Of a DNA stretch of 64,000 nucleotides, positions 49,555-63,900 are shown in pieces. The stretch lies in the NCBI GenBank assembly GCA_013398015.1, contig VZRR01008077.1, positions 1,022,826-1,086,825 on the forward strand. The letters run 5' to 3'. The position numbers were made by a program, and so were the translations under genes. Each line of letters begins with the position of its first letter. Position 1 is the stretch's first letter. The notes beneath the pieces were generated by a model. It made no database searches. It was given only the letters and a program-made list of their open reading frames with translations, and was not told the DNA's origin. The DNA is from Oreocharis arfaki. Its lineage: Eukaryota; Chordata; Aves; Passeriformes; Paramythiidae.

Positions 49555-52500
49555 TAAATAGCTTGGAGATGAATGGTGGTTGTACCCTCTGTTATTTCAT
49601 GTGGGTTGTGTTTGCACACAGTCTGAGGGATGTGGAACAGAAGCTGCTGCTTAAGTACCTGGCAGTTGTTTTACCCATGGAAATGATCAGCCTTGGGATG
49701 TTCGTAGGACTGGATTTTTGGGTCCAGATCTGTAGGATTGAGGCTAGATTTTCAGCTGCCTGGTGCTGATACAATGCTAATGATACAAGGATTGCTCCAA
49801 CATCCTGACTTGCACCTCTTGTGATGATGGCAAGGAATAGACCCTCATTGAGGTCACTGTGCTCAGCTGCAGTGACTGTCCTTGGCTGCTGGGTAAAAAA
49901 AAAAAAGTTATTCATTTTAATCTCCTTTCTTTGCAGTCTAAACTGTGCTAGATAATCTCACCATTTTGTGATGAGTTTCCATGGATGTTTACAGTACTTT
50001 AGAAATGTCATCAATCAGATGCTGGTATGACCTTCTCCTATTTTCATAATTACTGAATCTTTAAAAATAGTTTCCCTCTACATACATCAATATTTCTAGA
50101 TTTGGCAGAAGTTGGAATGAAACAAATAGAATCAGACTTAGGAGCTGAAATCAGATTTCTTTCAACTAACTTCCCATATTGGGAATTTTCATATCAAAGG
50201 TTGTATTGAAAGGTGTATTGATTGTTCAGAGTGCCTGAAAACCTCACCATGTTTAGTTATGGAACTCTAGGTCTAACAATCTGAAGCAGACTCATTGCAC
50301 TCTGTTCAAGAAATGGGCTGTTGAGTGGAATTACTTGTTTGCTTGCAGTGTGTTACTCAGCCTTTAGATGTCTCTTGCTGCTGAAAACAGTTTGGAAGGG
50401 GCATTCTGTGGTTATCAAGGAAAAGGGAATGTAGGTTTTGCTGAAGTCTCTTTGTTACCTTTAATGGGTGACTTTATATGTGACATTCTCTTTGAGAAAA
50501 TATCTGATTCCATACACCATGGCAGCTAACAAGGGTGGGTAGTGATGCTTATAGCTCCCGAATCAGTTTATGCATTTCTTCCCAAAGCAGCTTTTTTGAA
50601 CTCTGAAGCTTATGATTAGGTCTAAATATAACATTTCAAGCAAAGTATATTTGTATTTCTAAAGTTTGAGCACATAGAAATTAATTAGTGACCATAGAAC
50701 AGCAAAGACGTTTTTTAACATAAGATTAATATAAGAAGAAATAGCATTGGCATGCTGGAAGTGGCTTTAGAAATGCTCTTTTATAAGTACATACATAAAA
50801 ATTATTTCATATGCATAAGCTTTTCCTCTCAAATAATCCTGCAGCATTTTGCAGATGGATGTACTAACTATAGCCAGTGAAAAATTGAACATTAAAATGC
50901 AACCTGAGAACTGCTAAGATTCAGAAAAATTTGCAGATTTTGAGAAAATGGAAGGCTTGCTTGCTCCAGAAATTGTTTTTAAATGCTGAGTTTTATTTTC
51001 TTGTCTCTCTGATTTGTATAAAACTGTCCCCACCAAAGATGCAATTAATTTTGTTACAATAATTTTTTGGAGAATCTGTTGTGTTTTGCATGTTTTTTCC
51101 TTTCCCCTCCTCCCCAAAATACACTCAGCATGAGCTGATGCAAATCTGACAGTGTTGAATATGGCAGTGACTCCACCACACAGCTTTAACTTTGGGAGCC
51201 AAGGGTATGAAATAGCAAGTCAAAATCAGAGGAAACTTAGAGCTGTGGTTCAGAGGGTTAAAATCTGTTTGTGAGAAGAAGGCTTATACCCTGCTTCTTT
51301 CAATTAATGCACTGCTGTTTTGATTATCAGGATTAATGATCTTGACTTTTGGCTCTCAATCAAAGAACTGTGTCTCCAGTGCAATTCCTTTCTCCTACTG
51401 AATAGTTGGTTTAGAAGCCATTAAATAACCGCCAGAATCTCCCATGTTGCTAGAAGCAGCTATGACTGAAGCTATGGATAGTTTCTGGTTGGAGTTGACT
51501 GGATTGTTTCTTCACCCCACTGCACTCCTGGAAAATTCAAAAGCTTTCTGTGTTGAGAACTTTCTGGATATGTTGGTGTCGGAATGACCAGTGGAACCTG
51601 GTGGAAGGGGATGTGTGAAATAAGCACACAACACAGCTGCACCCTGCAAATCCTTGCACAATGTTTGACCAGAGCCTGTGAGGCTGTGAAGAAACCTTCT
51701 TTTAAGATGCCAGTCTTCACTGGAAGTATAAAAAGATGGAAATCTTACAGGAGGAACAGTTCTTTAAAGAACTCTGACCTAACTTTTCGCGCCAAAACTT
51801 TGGAAGAAGATGTGTTTCTAAACAATTTGAAAGACAAGATTTTTATCACACTTGCGAAAAACTAAGATCTATTGAGATTAGTTTAGATCAAAGTGGTCAT
51901 TCCTGAGGATATAGAAATAGATTAGATGAGGTCATTTGCTAGCTGTATCTTCTGCAATTCTTCGATTAGATCTCATTTCATACTCTATCCCGAGATGTGA
52001 AAGCATTGGAATATTTGGAACTTCTCTTCAATGATTTTTTGCTCACTTGTGTGATGGGAAGGTTTGTACCGAGAGGCTGGACCATGTTATGTTGAGGTAT
52101 TAATGAGCTGACCTCTGCAGAAGACACGATATGTGGTACATTGCGCTGTTGAAGTTATGTCTAATTTTAAATTTGTATGATTTATTAGGGCTTAATTTTA
52201 GACCAATCTAAAAATGCTAAATCTAAATGCTAATTTGTAATTGCACAGGCAGAGATGAAAATTCTTACATATTTAAAGAGCAGATGAATTAACTCATCCT
52301 ACTTCTCAAGGCAGTTTGATCTTTTCTGTCAGCTAATATTGTTTTCCTAGTAGCTTTGACTATGCTGGAAAACTATTATTGTTTCATTTCCCAAGAAGAA
52401 CTTTGGACAATATGTGTGGACAGAGGGAAGACTTCATGATTAGAAAACCTTTGTTTGAAAAAATCACAGTTTGATTTACTCTTAAAGATTTCCAGGCCAG

Positions 52501-53844
52501 CATTCTCAGTCCAAGGTTCCTGTCATCATGGAGTATATGAGACTTTCTGATACTCATAGTTGCCGAAAGTCAGGGAGTTAAATTGAAGTTGGGACTGTAT
52601 TATTCTCTGAAGTCATAAAAATGAAAAGCACAAGAGGTATTTTATGATTTCACTCTGAGATCATTATGCCAGATGATTGCATAAATGAAATGACAGGACA
52701 GCCAGGTGGCTGGATGGTATATCCTTGATGGATACCATGAGCTCCATCAGACCAGCAGGATTGTTTCTTTTTTCATGTCATGCAAGAGTGAGAACAAGTG
52801 CAAATGGTTTTGCCACTGGTTTTCTCTGGTTTTCTCTGTGATGCTTGACTATTCACTTAAGCTTTCCTTCTGTAATCTCCTAGCATGCTGACAACTGAAC
52901 ATTCTTTGTGTCTCAGATCTTTGGAAGAGGTTTGGGGTCAGATCTTGACCACATCCATCCCATACTGCTTCCTTGGAGCAAAATCTACTGTTGGTAGATT
53001 ACTGTCCTCCTTCAAAATAGTGGTGAGAAATTACCACAAAAGAAGCTCTGTCAGTTCTGGTCTCTTTAGGATGAAATTTCATTCAGGACAGGAACAAATT
53101 TTGTTGCTTTAAACTAGAAAGGCATAATCTTGCTGAATTTTAGCAAGCGATAGGATTGCCTGAGGAGCAGAGAGAAAGGATGTGGAAATTTTGGTGTTAC
53201 CTGTGTGCATTGAGTAATGCATTGATACTGTCCTTAAAAGGAAGCACTACAGAGTCTGACTTGTGGGAAGGTGTAAATAATTACACGAAGATTAGGTTGC
53301 TTCTGAACTGATTCAAGAATGTCTGGCAGCCACAGGCACTTTGAATGGAAGGGCAAGCAGCTTATAGACAAGTGTCAGGGCACTAAGGAGTATTTGTGTG
53401 TGCCGATATGCCAATAACAGACTCCAGAACTTGATGTGGGCAGAGTCCCTTCTTTTGTAGGTAATGCTCTACAGGTGGTTGAAGATCAGATAATACTTAC
53501 ACCAGTAGCGAGGGCATGACTGGGCTCTAAACATCCATCCTCCCATAGACCCCAAATTTTGAAGCATGGGAGAGAGAGGTGATTTCATCTTGGTCTTGCT
53601 CCAGTTTTGTACCACAGCTAGTGGCACCAATCGTTTCCATAATGTATCTTGATTTGGTTGTGTACCTCTTCGCAGGCTTCGAGTCTCTTAATCTCATTTT
53701 CTCTCTGGCAGAAAATCACGTATTATCATTTTGTTCCTCTTTCTCTCTTCTGTCTAGCTGTAGGGACAGACAGGCAAGCCTTAATTGAGCTCTGCCTATG
53801 GTTGCTGTAACTTGTCTTATGACTCCTTTCCATTTCCATCCTAG

Positions 53845-53877
53845 CTTGAGGATCTCAGAGCTGGCAGTAAACAAAAG
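53845..53877 (+). other. candidate 33-bp microexon (11 codons, phase 0)
   Basis: A long pyrimidine-rich tract (about 53821-53840) ends in ATCCTAG at 53844. The donor ACAAAAG|GTAAGG starts at 53878. Between them are exactly 33 bp reading LEDLRAGSKQK in frame, charged and compatible with a coiled-coil or linker. Neural microexons of vertebrates are typically 3-27 bp, sometimes longer, with strong flanking signals and often a UGC motif upstream; a TGC is present in TTGCTG about 40 bp before the acceptor. I cannot name a host gene. A chance arrangement is possible in 64 kb. Confidence 0.25.
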
Positions 53878-56800
53878 GTAAGGATGAAAGTCCTTGGAAG
53901 ACTGAAATGACTTCTTGTCAGTCCACACTAGATTGCCTTTCAGAGTTAGATTTCATGAGGAAGGCAGGCTGAGGCCTCCCAAATATTAATCTAAGCCAGT
54001 GTCATGCGTAGGGAACATGAATTTCTGCAAACGGTTCTACTGAGGGCTGAGAAACCGTATGCAGATCCCACAGAAGATCATAGATGCTCTCTGCTGTTTG
54101 CCACCACAGCAGTTCACAGGGATGGTCCTTCATGGCCTGACCTCCAGGGAAACACAAACAGGGCAGAAAAGCATTACACCAAGAGCTTCTAGACAGAGCT
54201 CAAAGTTCCAGCAGCCAGAAAGAGGAGGTTGCTCATCTTCATATTGCAGAGAATTTCTCTACAGACATTTGCATTGCAAGAAAAGCTCTGGGAAAGAGCA
54301 AGCCTCAGTGGCTTCAAAAGCCAGGCTTCCATGGAGCTCCTTACAGGGCTTTCAAAGCAAGCTGTCTTAGGCTATTTCATGGGTGCTGCTCAGCCCAGAG
54401 GGAGCTTCTGGATGAAGATTTCTGCCCAAATCACTGCCTTTTTTAGACTCCTGGCTGCAAAAGCTTTGTAAGAATGTCCTTGGAAGGCCCTTTTAGAGAC
54501 AAAGGGGTTTAAAATCTCCAAGGAAAATGCAGATATTTGTAAATGAAAAAATTACCAAAGACTTTAGATAGCTCATATGACTGAACCCTAAAAATACACT
54601 TTATATAATTTATATTATTATTTCTATAATACACTTATATATGCCCCTGTTATGGCAACAGTCCATCACATATTTCCCTTCATGGATTTCTGAGGCTGTT
54701 CTGGAGCTTGGTGGGAACCCATCTGGTGTTTGGATCCCTTCTTAGGGACTGCAGTGACTTGTTTTGCTTTCACAGGCTTCTGACTGTTTCTAATGGCCCA
54801 ACAGCAGGGAGGTAAGAGCAGAGCAGTGAGGAGGGTGCAGAGGAAAGGTCTTTCACCCCATGTTCCTGAGGTTGTCTTAATTAAGGCATAAAGGGCAAGC
54901 AGGGCTTTTTCCTCTTATGCACATTGGAAACAACTGCTTGTATGTGTCAAAAACATTTCATTCCCTTCGTGGCCTTCTCTGTGTATTGATTTACTCAATT
55001 AGTAGTGCATGGCATGTTTTTTTTTTTAACGAAATGGTGTGAGACTTTTGACATTTAAAGGATTGGACAATGCACAGGAAACACACAAGCTGTTTGAAAC
55101 AGTCTTTGGTACAGAGATCCCTGGGTCCCTTTTCACCCAATACTTAACAGCTTCTACAAAGCACAAAGTACTCCGCCTTTCCTGTCTTTGCAAAGTATTT
55201 GTGGCAATAGAGACATACTTTGTTACCTGTAATTGTTGAGAGCCTTATAATGCCATCGGCTGAAAGAAAAATAGTGGATTATATAAAGAAAGAAACCAAA
55301 CCCAAACAACTTTAGTTGTTTTGTTTCTGAAGTGTTGACATCAAATACCAGATATCAAATGGAGCGAAACAAAGTTCCTAATGTCTTGTTTTTTTTAAGA
55401 TATAATGATCTCTCCCTCTCTGACAGACAGCTTATTTTTGTTCACGTACAAAGCTCTGTTTCCTTTGCTCCTGGTAATGGGAGGATGTGCCCCTAAAATG
55501 TGTCTGTGTGGAACAAGGCTGGAGTTTGAACTGAATGTTTCAAGAAGGATAATCAAACATTTGTGTTGCTGTGTTCTTCCCACTCTGCCAGACGTGAGCC
55601 AGAGACACTGCTTGATCAGAGCATGGGGATTGAGGTCTGGCCTCCTTGCCGACTTACTGATGGCACAGACATGTGGACTCTACTGTACTGTCCCTTTGTG
55701 CCCCTCTTTTGTCTTGCAGTGTTGGACTGCAATTGGCCAGTTCTTCAGCAAGATTCCAGAGGAGCTTTCTGGGATCTTGTATTTCATTTTCACTGCCCAG
55801 AGCTTGAGGTTTTACAGAATTAATACGGCTTCTAACTGGAATGGGCAAAAAAATTAAAGAAGATATAAAAATGCTGGTAACTTCGTTTTCCCTGTTTACT
55901 ATGTTTTCCTGCTGTATAGGTTGCTCAGATGGCAACTCATGTTAGTGGAGGAATGGAACCTGGATATTTCTGCTCAGAAATGCAGGGGTCTCTGTCAGAC
56001 TAAAGCAAACCTGAAAGGAGCTCTTGGCAATATATGAGGGTTGGGATATTGCTGGCTGTAGGAAACTGTGCTGACACTTGTCAGCTTGGCATAACTCAAT
56101 AAGGCTGGCCATGTGCAGTTAACAGTCTACGTAACTCGCTAAGCAAATTTTGCCTCAAGGTTAAAATGCCAAATTCCAGTAGAATTTAAATATATCTTCA
56201 TTGGCATCTTAGAAAATCCCTTCATCAGTGACCTGCTGGGTAGCTTTCTTTTATTGTACATTGTTTTAGCTGCCCTTTTGCTTTAATTATTTGAAATGAA
56301 CTGGGCTGATGCTCATCAGGAATTGAATGTCTCATTTTTTGACAGAGACAAGTGATTTAAACATTTTCTCTGAAAGAAGTGGGGTGTAAATTCCATTTTA
56401 AAATTTCATAAAAACACAAATACAGGAGTAATGGGGGTTTAGCTAGGCCAATTTGAGTCTTGCAAGTCTCGTAAGATGCTTACTTATTTCAGCTTGGTCT
56501 GTATGTGGATTGCTGGTTCCTGATTTTAGTAAACACTGGCTGTTTAGTCAGTATCTGAGGCCTTAAAGATTGTTTAGGTTAGGTGAAAAAAGTGCTGGTG
56601 GGACTAAACGTTTTCCTGGTATAGTTGGATTCATCCAGTGACTCTAGGCAAGCCTTTCTTTCAGTTTGTCTGCCCCAAAAATCCCTTTCTTTTGAAATAC
56701 GTACTCACTTGCAGAGCATGACTAAACAGTCAGTCTAGTCTGAGAGTCATGATTTCCTTATCTTTCGCTAAAAGGGAAGTTTCATTGTTTACTCATTCTA

Positions 56801-59800
56801 CCCAAATGGAAGAAGTCTACCAAACCAGCCCCCTGGAAAGTGGTGTGAGCACCTACAAATCAGAGCAAGGTAGCAGTGAGACAGAGGATCTCAAATACAG
56901 CCCTATTTGGACTTTGGCAAGTAGAAAATGAATTTTTTTCTAAGGCTGTTTTTTTAGGCCGCATATAGCCAACATTTTTTTTCTCTTCACACTCAAAATA
57001 CTCTTTGTCTCATCCATTTTTTTCTGTACCCTTGCTTTTTGTCACAGCGTGCTGAGTAATGTGGTCCCCAGAAGAACATGGGACAGACTTCTGCTGTCAT
57101 ATGAGCTGTGAAGGGCCCCAGAGATTAAATTATACAGTTAGAGCTGTTGCTGACAGCTCCTTGATTTCTGACAGCTTTGCTCAGGAGAGGAATAAATTTA
57201 TTGAGATGTGTTAAACTCTTCATCCCTACCTTGGAAAGGGATCCTCTTATGGCTGCAGAAAGGCAGTGCTGAAAAGAGGGTGCACAGTGTCTGAGAGAGA
57301 TACTTGCCCCAGCTGCCCGTCTGATGGTAGCAGAGTTGCCTGGCTGGGTTTCCCCTGCGCTGCTCAAGGGAGTTCCCTTGCGAAGCTGAGTGCCAGCAGC
57401 CACCAGTTTGAGGAAGGGCTGAAATCCTCTACCTGCTCCTGCTGGGGTGCTCATAGCAGGACCCCGGTCTGTGTGCAGGATTGAGGTGGCCTTGGGCAGC
57501 TGACAAGGGGCATATCCTAAACAGCTGTAACTTTTTGAGAGTCTTTGGGTCTATGAGGTGTGACATGAGGATACAGCTCGCTCATCTGAGGGCATTTCTA
57601 GCCCAGTGAATATTCCTAACATGGTAATTTCATATGGAAGCCTGTGAACCTCTTCACCAGAGCAAATTCTGGTTTAAAAACAAAACTGTCCCCTCTTTAG
57701 CTAGCAGATCTGATATAACACAACAACCCTGGTGCTCTTGGGAAGCTTCACTCAATCTTCTGCTCAAGGCGACTATTCATTCACTCTGCAGCATAATTGC
57801 CCTATTTCAAGGCTAGAGCCACCTTCCCTTGGGACAGGTTTCACCTTTGCTCAGCTGAGCATGTGTAGGAGTGATCCACAGGAGCACAATGAAAGCAATT
57901 TAAAGCAGCAAATTCCCTGCTGCTTTCGGAAGCTGTTAAATCAGGCAGCTCTGGAGTGAAGAGAGGGTACAATGCAAGAAGTTCTCCCATTCTGAGTAGT
58001 TTTTCTGTTGTGAGCTGACATGGCTATTTTCCTCCAAAGCTAAATTCTTCCAGTATAAATTTTTCAACAAGGATTTTCTTTTTTCTTAACAGCTGTGGAA
58101 GAAAAAAAACAAGATAAAGGTGGGAATTTTGATGAATATGCTATGTGTTTGTAGTCTGGCATTTCCTCTAACTCAATAAATCTGCAATAATAAAAAGGCT
58201 TTTGGATACAGACGACTAATATTTTTACCACTTGTTTGTCAGTGATTGATGGGAAGGCTATGTCTGACTGTTCTGTCTTGAATGACAGAAATAGGCCATG
58301 AGACTGAGTGAAGTTAATAAACGATAAAGGGTACTGGTCCAGGTTCTGCATGTCTCCTACACAGCAAGAATTTTAATTCAGGCAGTAAACATCTCCCTCT
58401 GATTTGCCTTTGCAGTGGGCTGTGCTGATGTGTGACCTACAGAACGAGGCAGCTCATGCTGTAGAAATGAAGGTCTTTGTTCTGGTGTCTCCAGTAATGT
58501 CCAGTGGAAGTGGTCCTTAGACACTGCTGTGGTGCACTCTTTCCATCACTTCCACGTGCTTAAAAGTTTCTTTGTTAGTTGAAGGCTTCAGCATGTGTCA
58601 GTTTTGGATGGCTTGGTAGAGATTTGGTTGCCCTTAATCCTTCATGATGTCAAGTTAACCAGACCTGGCTGAAACGCCTTCAATTAAAATGCTTGCCTTC
58701 CTCAGCCTTGTTTTGCTGCTTACCACACATACACTGAAGCCACAGAGCTGATTTTATGCATGACCTGGTGGGTTTGATTGGTTTGATTTTCTGGGAATCT
58801 TGAAATACTTTCACCAACATGAGTTAGGTCTTTCTGATATGCATAAGGATTTCTGTTGTGTTTAGGAGAAATACCCCAAATAATTTGAGTACAGCTGTTC
58901 ATGGAGGACCAGTTTTGGACTGGTTTTTATTGTTCATTTGTGATTAATGGATAGACACAATCAGCAAGTGAGTACACCCTGTGCTAGTTCTAGAAGTGTG
59001 TAGAAATAATCTGCTGGACTTCTTGTTTGATCTATTTTACATAAAACTCCTGGGCAGTGTAACAGATATTAAACCACTAAAGATATGTGCAAATAGAATA
59101 CCATAAATTTCTCCCAACTCTAATGAAAAAGAGAATGCTCTTTCAGATTTTTAATTTTATGTTTTGCTAGCTGATAACACTTATTACAGAGGTCTCTCTG
59201 CTCTAAAATTGGACAGAAAGATATTTTCTTTCAATTGAGTAATGCTCAAAGTTTCCATTTGTAAACAGTTCATTAAAAATTTCTTTTAACTAAATGGTTA
59301 TTAAAACGTTATATTCCTCTCCATCAGATCAATAGGACCTTCTCCAGAGGTGTGTGTAGCCAGCTGTAACAAACAGTGTTCATATTTGTCCTGGGCCTGT
59401 GCTGTTCATGGCTCGTTTATGGTTTGCTAGTGGTTAATGTCCACAACAGAGATGTCAAATAAAATGTGACTTCTCTCTAGTGCCTGACCAGTCTCTTGGT
59501 ATCCTGTTATGAGGACTCCACTGAACCTGAGTGTGACTCGACTAACTTGTTCCAGGGGCATGTGCCAACAGTTTAAGAGAGTTGAATCCTTTATTATAAT
59601 CTAGGAAGAGACCCCCCTGCTGGATCTCCCTGCTTTTAGATGAGTATGTCATCTGCTGCTGGCAACTGCATTTAAACTGAATTTAAAGCAGTACACAGCC
59701 AAGCTCAAATCACCAATGAAAGTTGCTTGAGATAATCATTCAGCATGCATCGAATACGATTCTTACCCAGGAGGAGTCCTTATGGAGGAGCAAACAGTTT

Positions 59801-60877
59801 CAGCCCACTGACTGGTCCCAGAAGTCACAATGGAGTCCTCCCTGACTTCTCTCCGTTCTTAATTCGCCATTATACTATTTCTTTCCGTTCAGGTGGAGCC
59901 TGAGTGACTCTGGTCACACATGCCTTTGGTACTGATTGGTGTAAAAGTCTCTTGTTTTGCTCTGAAAAACATGGTCAATGAAGTATAGAGCACATGCTCA
60001 GTGAGGGGTGGTCGTACCTTGGAGGCAGGTAACTTTGGGATGGAGGTGTGGGTGAACCCAGTTCATCTGAGGAGAGCTATTTTGCCACAGTTGCTGGTTC
60101 AGCAGCAAGACATCTCCTGTCTTCTTTGGTTGATAGCTGCTGTGTGATTTATCAGCTACGTGGTACCATCGACTTCCCATCCCTGCAAGGATTACAGCAG
60201 AGCCTGGCTGCCATGTCTCCACCTGCTCCCACCTTCATTTTATCCCTCTTAGTCTGTACACAAGGTTGCAGGCTGCGTTGTGTGGGGAATCATTGTGGAA
60301 CACTTTTTGTACATGCCAACTGCATTCCATCCTATAATTTCTGTACTGACTTCTGCTGGAATGTGAATAATATAACTTCCCAGTTTTCTCTAATTTTACC
60401 CACAATCATCATCCCACACAGGGATAATTGTACTAATTAATGCTTTTTAATATAAAGAAAACATTACTTGAGAACTAAGGGTTGTTATAACAAATTTCCT
60501 GGAACATTGAGCAATTTGTTCCTCACGGAGTTATTTCTCTCTGTACTTCTGGTTTCAATCACTATATACTCAAGTCCATCAGCATCTTGCAATATAGCAG
60601 AGGGATTAGCTTGAAAACTCCTAACTACCTGCCAGTGGAAAGACAGGGACAAAATTTAAGCCCTTCAGTAGCTAATCATTCATCATTGTTTTGGTTTTAG
60701 ATGCCACACTAGAACTCCAAGATTTGTTCAGTGCTGGAGGAAGTACTATGAACAAGGCCCCTGTGACCTATTTACAGGAAGCCTATGTTACAGCAAGGAG
60801 GAGGAACTTGGTCTTTCACGTCCTTGACTGGGCTAATAACTGGGACCCTTTGTGTCAGGAAACAGCTTTGGTTCCTG
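53878..60877. other. AT-rich unique DNA, nothing recognised
   Basis: No exon or repeat family recognised. A very AT-rich patch lies at 54590-54650 (TATA/TTAT words). A donor-like GGGAG|GTAAGA at about 54812 lacks an acceptor. Open frames reach 150 codons (55405-55857 +) with no recognised domain. Confidence 0.45.
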
Positions 60878-60982
60878 TTTTCCATTTTATGGATAAGAAA
60901 GAGAGATTCACAAAGGAGAAGTAATTGCCCCAAAACACTTGAGACATCAATGGCAAAGCTGGCACCAGCTGAAAGCCACGGA
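60878..60982 (-). mobile_element. MIR-like ancient SINE remnant, - strand
   Basis: The stretch CCATTTTATGGATAAGAAAG (60882-60901), followed by an AGAGATTCACAAAGGAGAAG-like portion, AAGTAATTGCCCC, and then GGCAAAGCTGGCACCAGCTG near 60952-60971, aligns well in order and spacing with the reverse complement of the MIR core (attttacagatgaggaaact ... aagtaacttgccca ... ggcagagctgg). MIR is an old amniote tRNA-derived SINE; bird genomes keep only decayed copies. A CORE-SINE or L2/L3 tail sharing this segment is the alternative. Confidence 0.6.
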
Positions 60983-63900
60983 GAGCTTTTGATGCAAGAT
61001 GTTACCTTGCTGTTTTTAAACATGTTCAATTAAAACTGTCTGAGCTTTGTGCACCTTTCTCTTTTGTCTCAATTATGTGCAGCTGTCCTCTGTTACGTCT
61101 ATTTCCTCTGAATTGCCAGCCTGGCATTTCCCAGAAGCTGCTCTATCTGGAGAATGAAGTTTTTGAAACAAAACAAAACAACCCACCATCACTACGCCAT
61201 CTACAACAAACCCAACACCCAAACCCAAAACCAAAACAAGCCAAAACCCTAAACTGTAAGTTCATGACTGCAATGCCCTTGGAAGCAATACTGCAGTGAT
61301 AGCTGCCCACTTGCCTTCTAGACTCACAAACCGAGTAGGTCTTTTTGAGAAGCCCAAGTGTGGTTTTGTGTGTCCCCATTCCTCTCTGCACCCAGACCTC
61401 AGGACGAAGTTGTACCTTTGAGATCACTCAGAAGTCATATCTCAGAAGTTGTCTTAACTTTTAAGAAGTTGTACCAGGAACATCAAAATGTATGAAGACT
61501 GCTTTCCAGCATGGCTGTTGACTCTTTTTGTCTCTTCCATCCGTAAGATGAGGGCCGTAAGACATAAGAGAAAGGGATGAATTTTCTGATGTCTAACAGA
61601 AAAACATTTCCCAGGAAGAGTCATTAATTTGGGGGTCTCTTTTCTATCCAATTACTTGTACTTAAACTCTTTTGAGGAAGTTCATGTCTCTGAAGCCTCC
61701 CATGGTTCACGATACTGATTTGAAAATGACCAGTTAATTAAAAAAAAGTAGGATGGGTGGAACAGGCAGGCATTCCCAAAGGGATTTCCAAATTGTAATG
61801 AGCATGTCAGAGGGCGTTTAGATCTGTGACTTAATACCATTAAACTGTACTGCCTGGAGTAAGATTTGCTGCAGAGATTGCTTTCAGAAATAGGAAATTT
61901 TGTTCTCCAGATGTATAGATACTGGGCTGTGCATTGAGAGTGGAGATACCAAGGTTTACTGTAGCTGCCTTTGCTCGATGTTTGGGTTGCTGCAATGCGT
62001 TTTCTGCAGAGGTGTTAGAATAAATTAAACTGAATTCCTCAGGGCCTGTACTTGCTTGGATGACATGAAAGTCAACCCTGGCTGTTGTCCCAGGAGACGT
62101 ACGTGGGAGCAGATTTGTCTGTATGATTTTACTGGTTTACTTTGAATTTAGCCCTCAAACTCAATTCACTTTACCAAAAGCAGAATATGTTGCAGCACTG
62201 CTGTTACTTGAGAGTTAAAAAACAGGTGAGCTCTTGATACCGATTGATTGAGAGGTCCCTTCTCTGCCAGAGGGGTCCTAACAGGACTGTTGGACTGACC
62301 TTCTACCCTTGTAGTAAAGCACCAGACGGTGTGGAGTTTGCTTTTGAAATGGGTATTGCTTGAAATGGTGGAGAGCTGGGAGATGGAACTGACCTAGTGG
62401 AAATGTGTTACGTTACTCATGTGATTACTCCCTTTCCTTAAAGACAGGACTTTGTTGTGGTCAAAGTAGTGTGTTAATTCAACTGGGGCACTGTGTACAT
62501 GACAAGAGCACCACCTTTGGTGGTAATTTATAGACTGCTCCCAATGTTTTGTGGATGTAATAAAAGTGAGGGGAGAGCATCTTCCAAAAATTTGGCCCTG
62601 ATAGTCTTTTAAGAGGTGCTTGTGCTTCAGCACCAGATGTCATTATAAGAATTTAATGAATCCCTATATATTTACTTTACAGCTGACACCCAAGATGGAA
62701 CAGGCTGTGCATATAATCAACTCATGGGTTTTGAAGAGTTGTTAAAAAAAAAAAAGAAGTAAATATTTAGTTCTTGGGGTTCTTGTATAGGGGAAGAGAG
62801 GGGCTTCTCACTTGTCTTATTCTGAGAACAGTTTCTTTAAATTCTCAGAGTGTTTTTCCATTCTCTGCTCACCCAATTGGGGAATGAGTTAAGCTCGTGT
62901 TAACTAGTCATCATTTTCAAAAATCTTTTCTTCCTCTTCTGTGTTATTTTAACTGTTTCATCATTGCTTTGTAGTGATACCTGGTTAATCAGGTGTGAAC
63001 CAGGGGAACTAGCTCATCACTTTCCTCATGTATCTTTATCTTGCAGGATAAGCAGCCAGGTTTGTGTTCTCTGATTGCTCCAAGTTTCCTATAGCAGACT
63101 TCCCCCCCAGCCAATTTTTTTCTGGTTTTACCTATGTGACTGCTTTTTTTCTTTATTAAATTTTGTATTTAATGGGAGTTCTTTTATTAGCAGCACTGAG
63201 AATTGGGCTGCTTTACCCTAGGGTTAGGGACAGAACTCATTAAAAATAAAAAATTAAAAAAAAAAATCATCCAAGCAGAAGAAAAGCAACATGTTCACAC
63301 TCAAAGAGCAGAGACAGTTGGCTAACTGGTTTTGCTTGGCACATGGAGTTCTTCTGCCTGCCACCAGTCTGTACTCTGCCTAGAAATAACATTCTCACTC
63401 ATGTTGCACCCTGATTTGGCTCTGTGGCTCTGTTTGGTAAAGAAACTGCTGGAATATCTGACACCAGTCTTCAGCCTGGGACATAACACTCCTTTGTGAA
63501 TTGGCTCTTATTCCCAACTCTTGCTGGGCCTGGTCTTTGCTGCCAGGCTACATGCTTGTATTGCAGCTTGCCACTAACATCTGGTAATAAATATAGAACT
63601 TTCTGCTTATTGCTCTTCATATCTAATTATATTCTGAGCTGTTTTTCTTCAATGCGCCTCATAACGTCATGCTATAAAAGATGAGCAGGACAAGTTTTAA
63701 CAATTCCCTGACTTTAAAGTAAAAGGTGATACTCTCAGTGGTGAACAATCCTGACTGCTGAGTTGTTCCTTTTACACTTCCAGCTGTGTATCCAATGGAT
63801 AACAAGGACCACTGCTTGATGACCAAAGATGAAACTTTTATGTGATCACACCCTAGAGGTTTGGTACTTTTCAGTTTCCCATAAAGAATAATGTGGTTTT

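Larger units (their letters stand above)
47496..53844. other. AT-rich unique DNA, no confident gene
   Basis: No gene, RNA or dispersed repeat recognised apart from the features listed separately. An A run of 12 lies at 49895-49906. A 93-codon ATG-type frame at 51584-51865 is K/T/F-rich without a domain. A 38-bp stretch near 50850 faintly resembles MIR but is too short to call. Confidence 0.45.

Noticed and set aside
60701..60924. Open frame after a TTGGTTTTAG acceptor, with a protein-like first half
   Set aside because: No donor was found, the frame ends inside the MIR-like relic, and no domain is recognisable.
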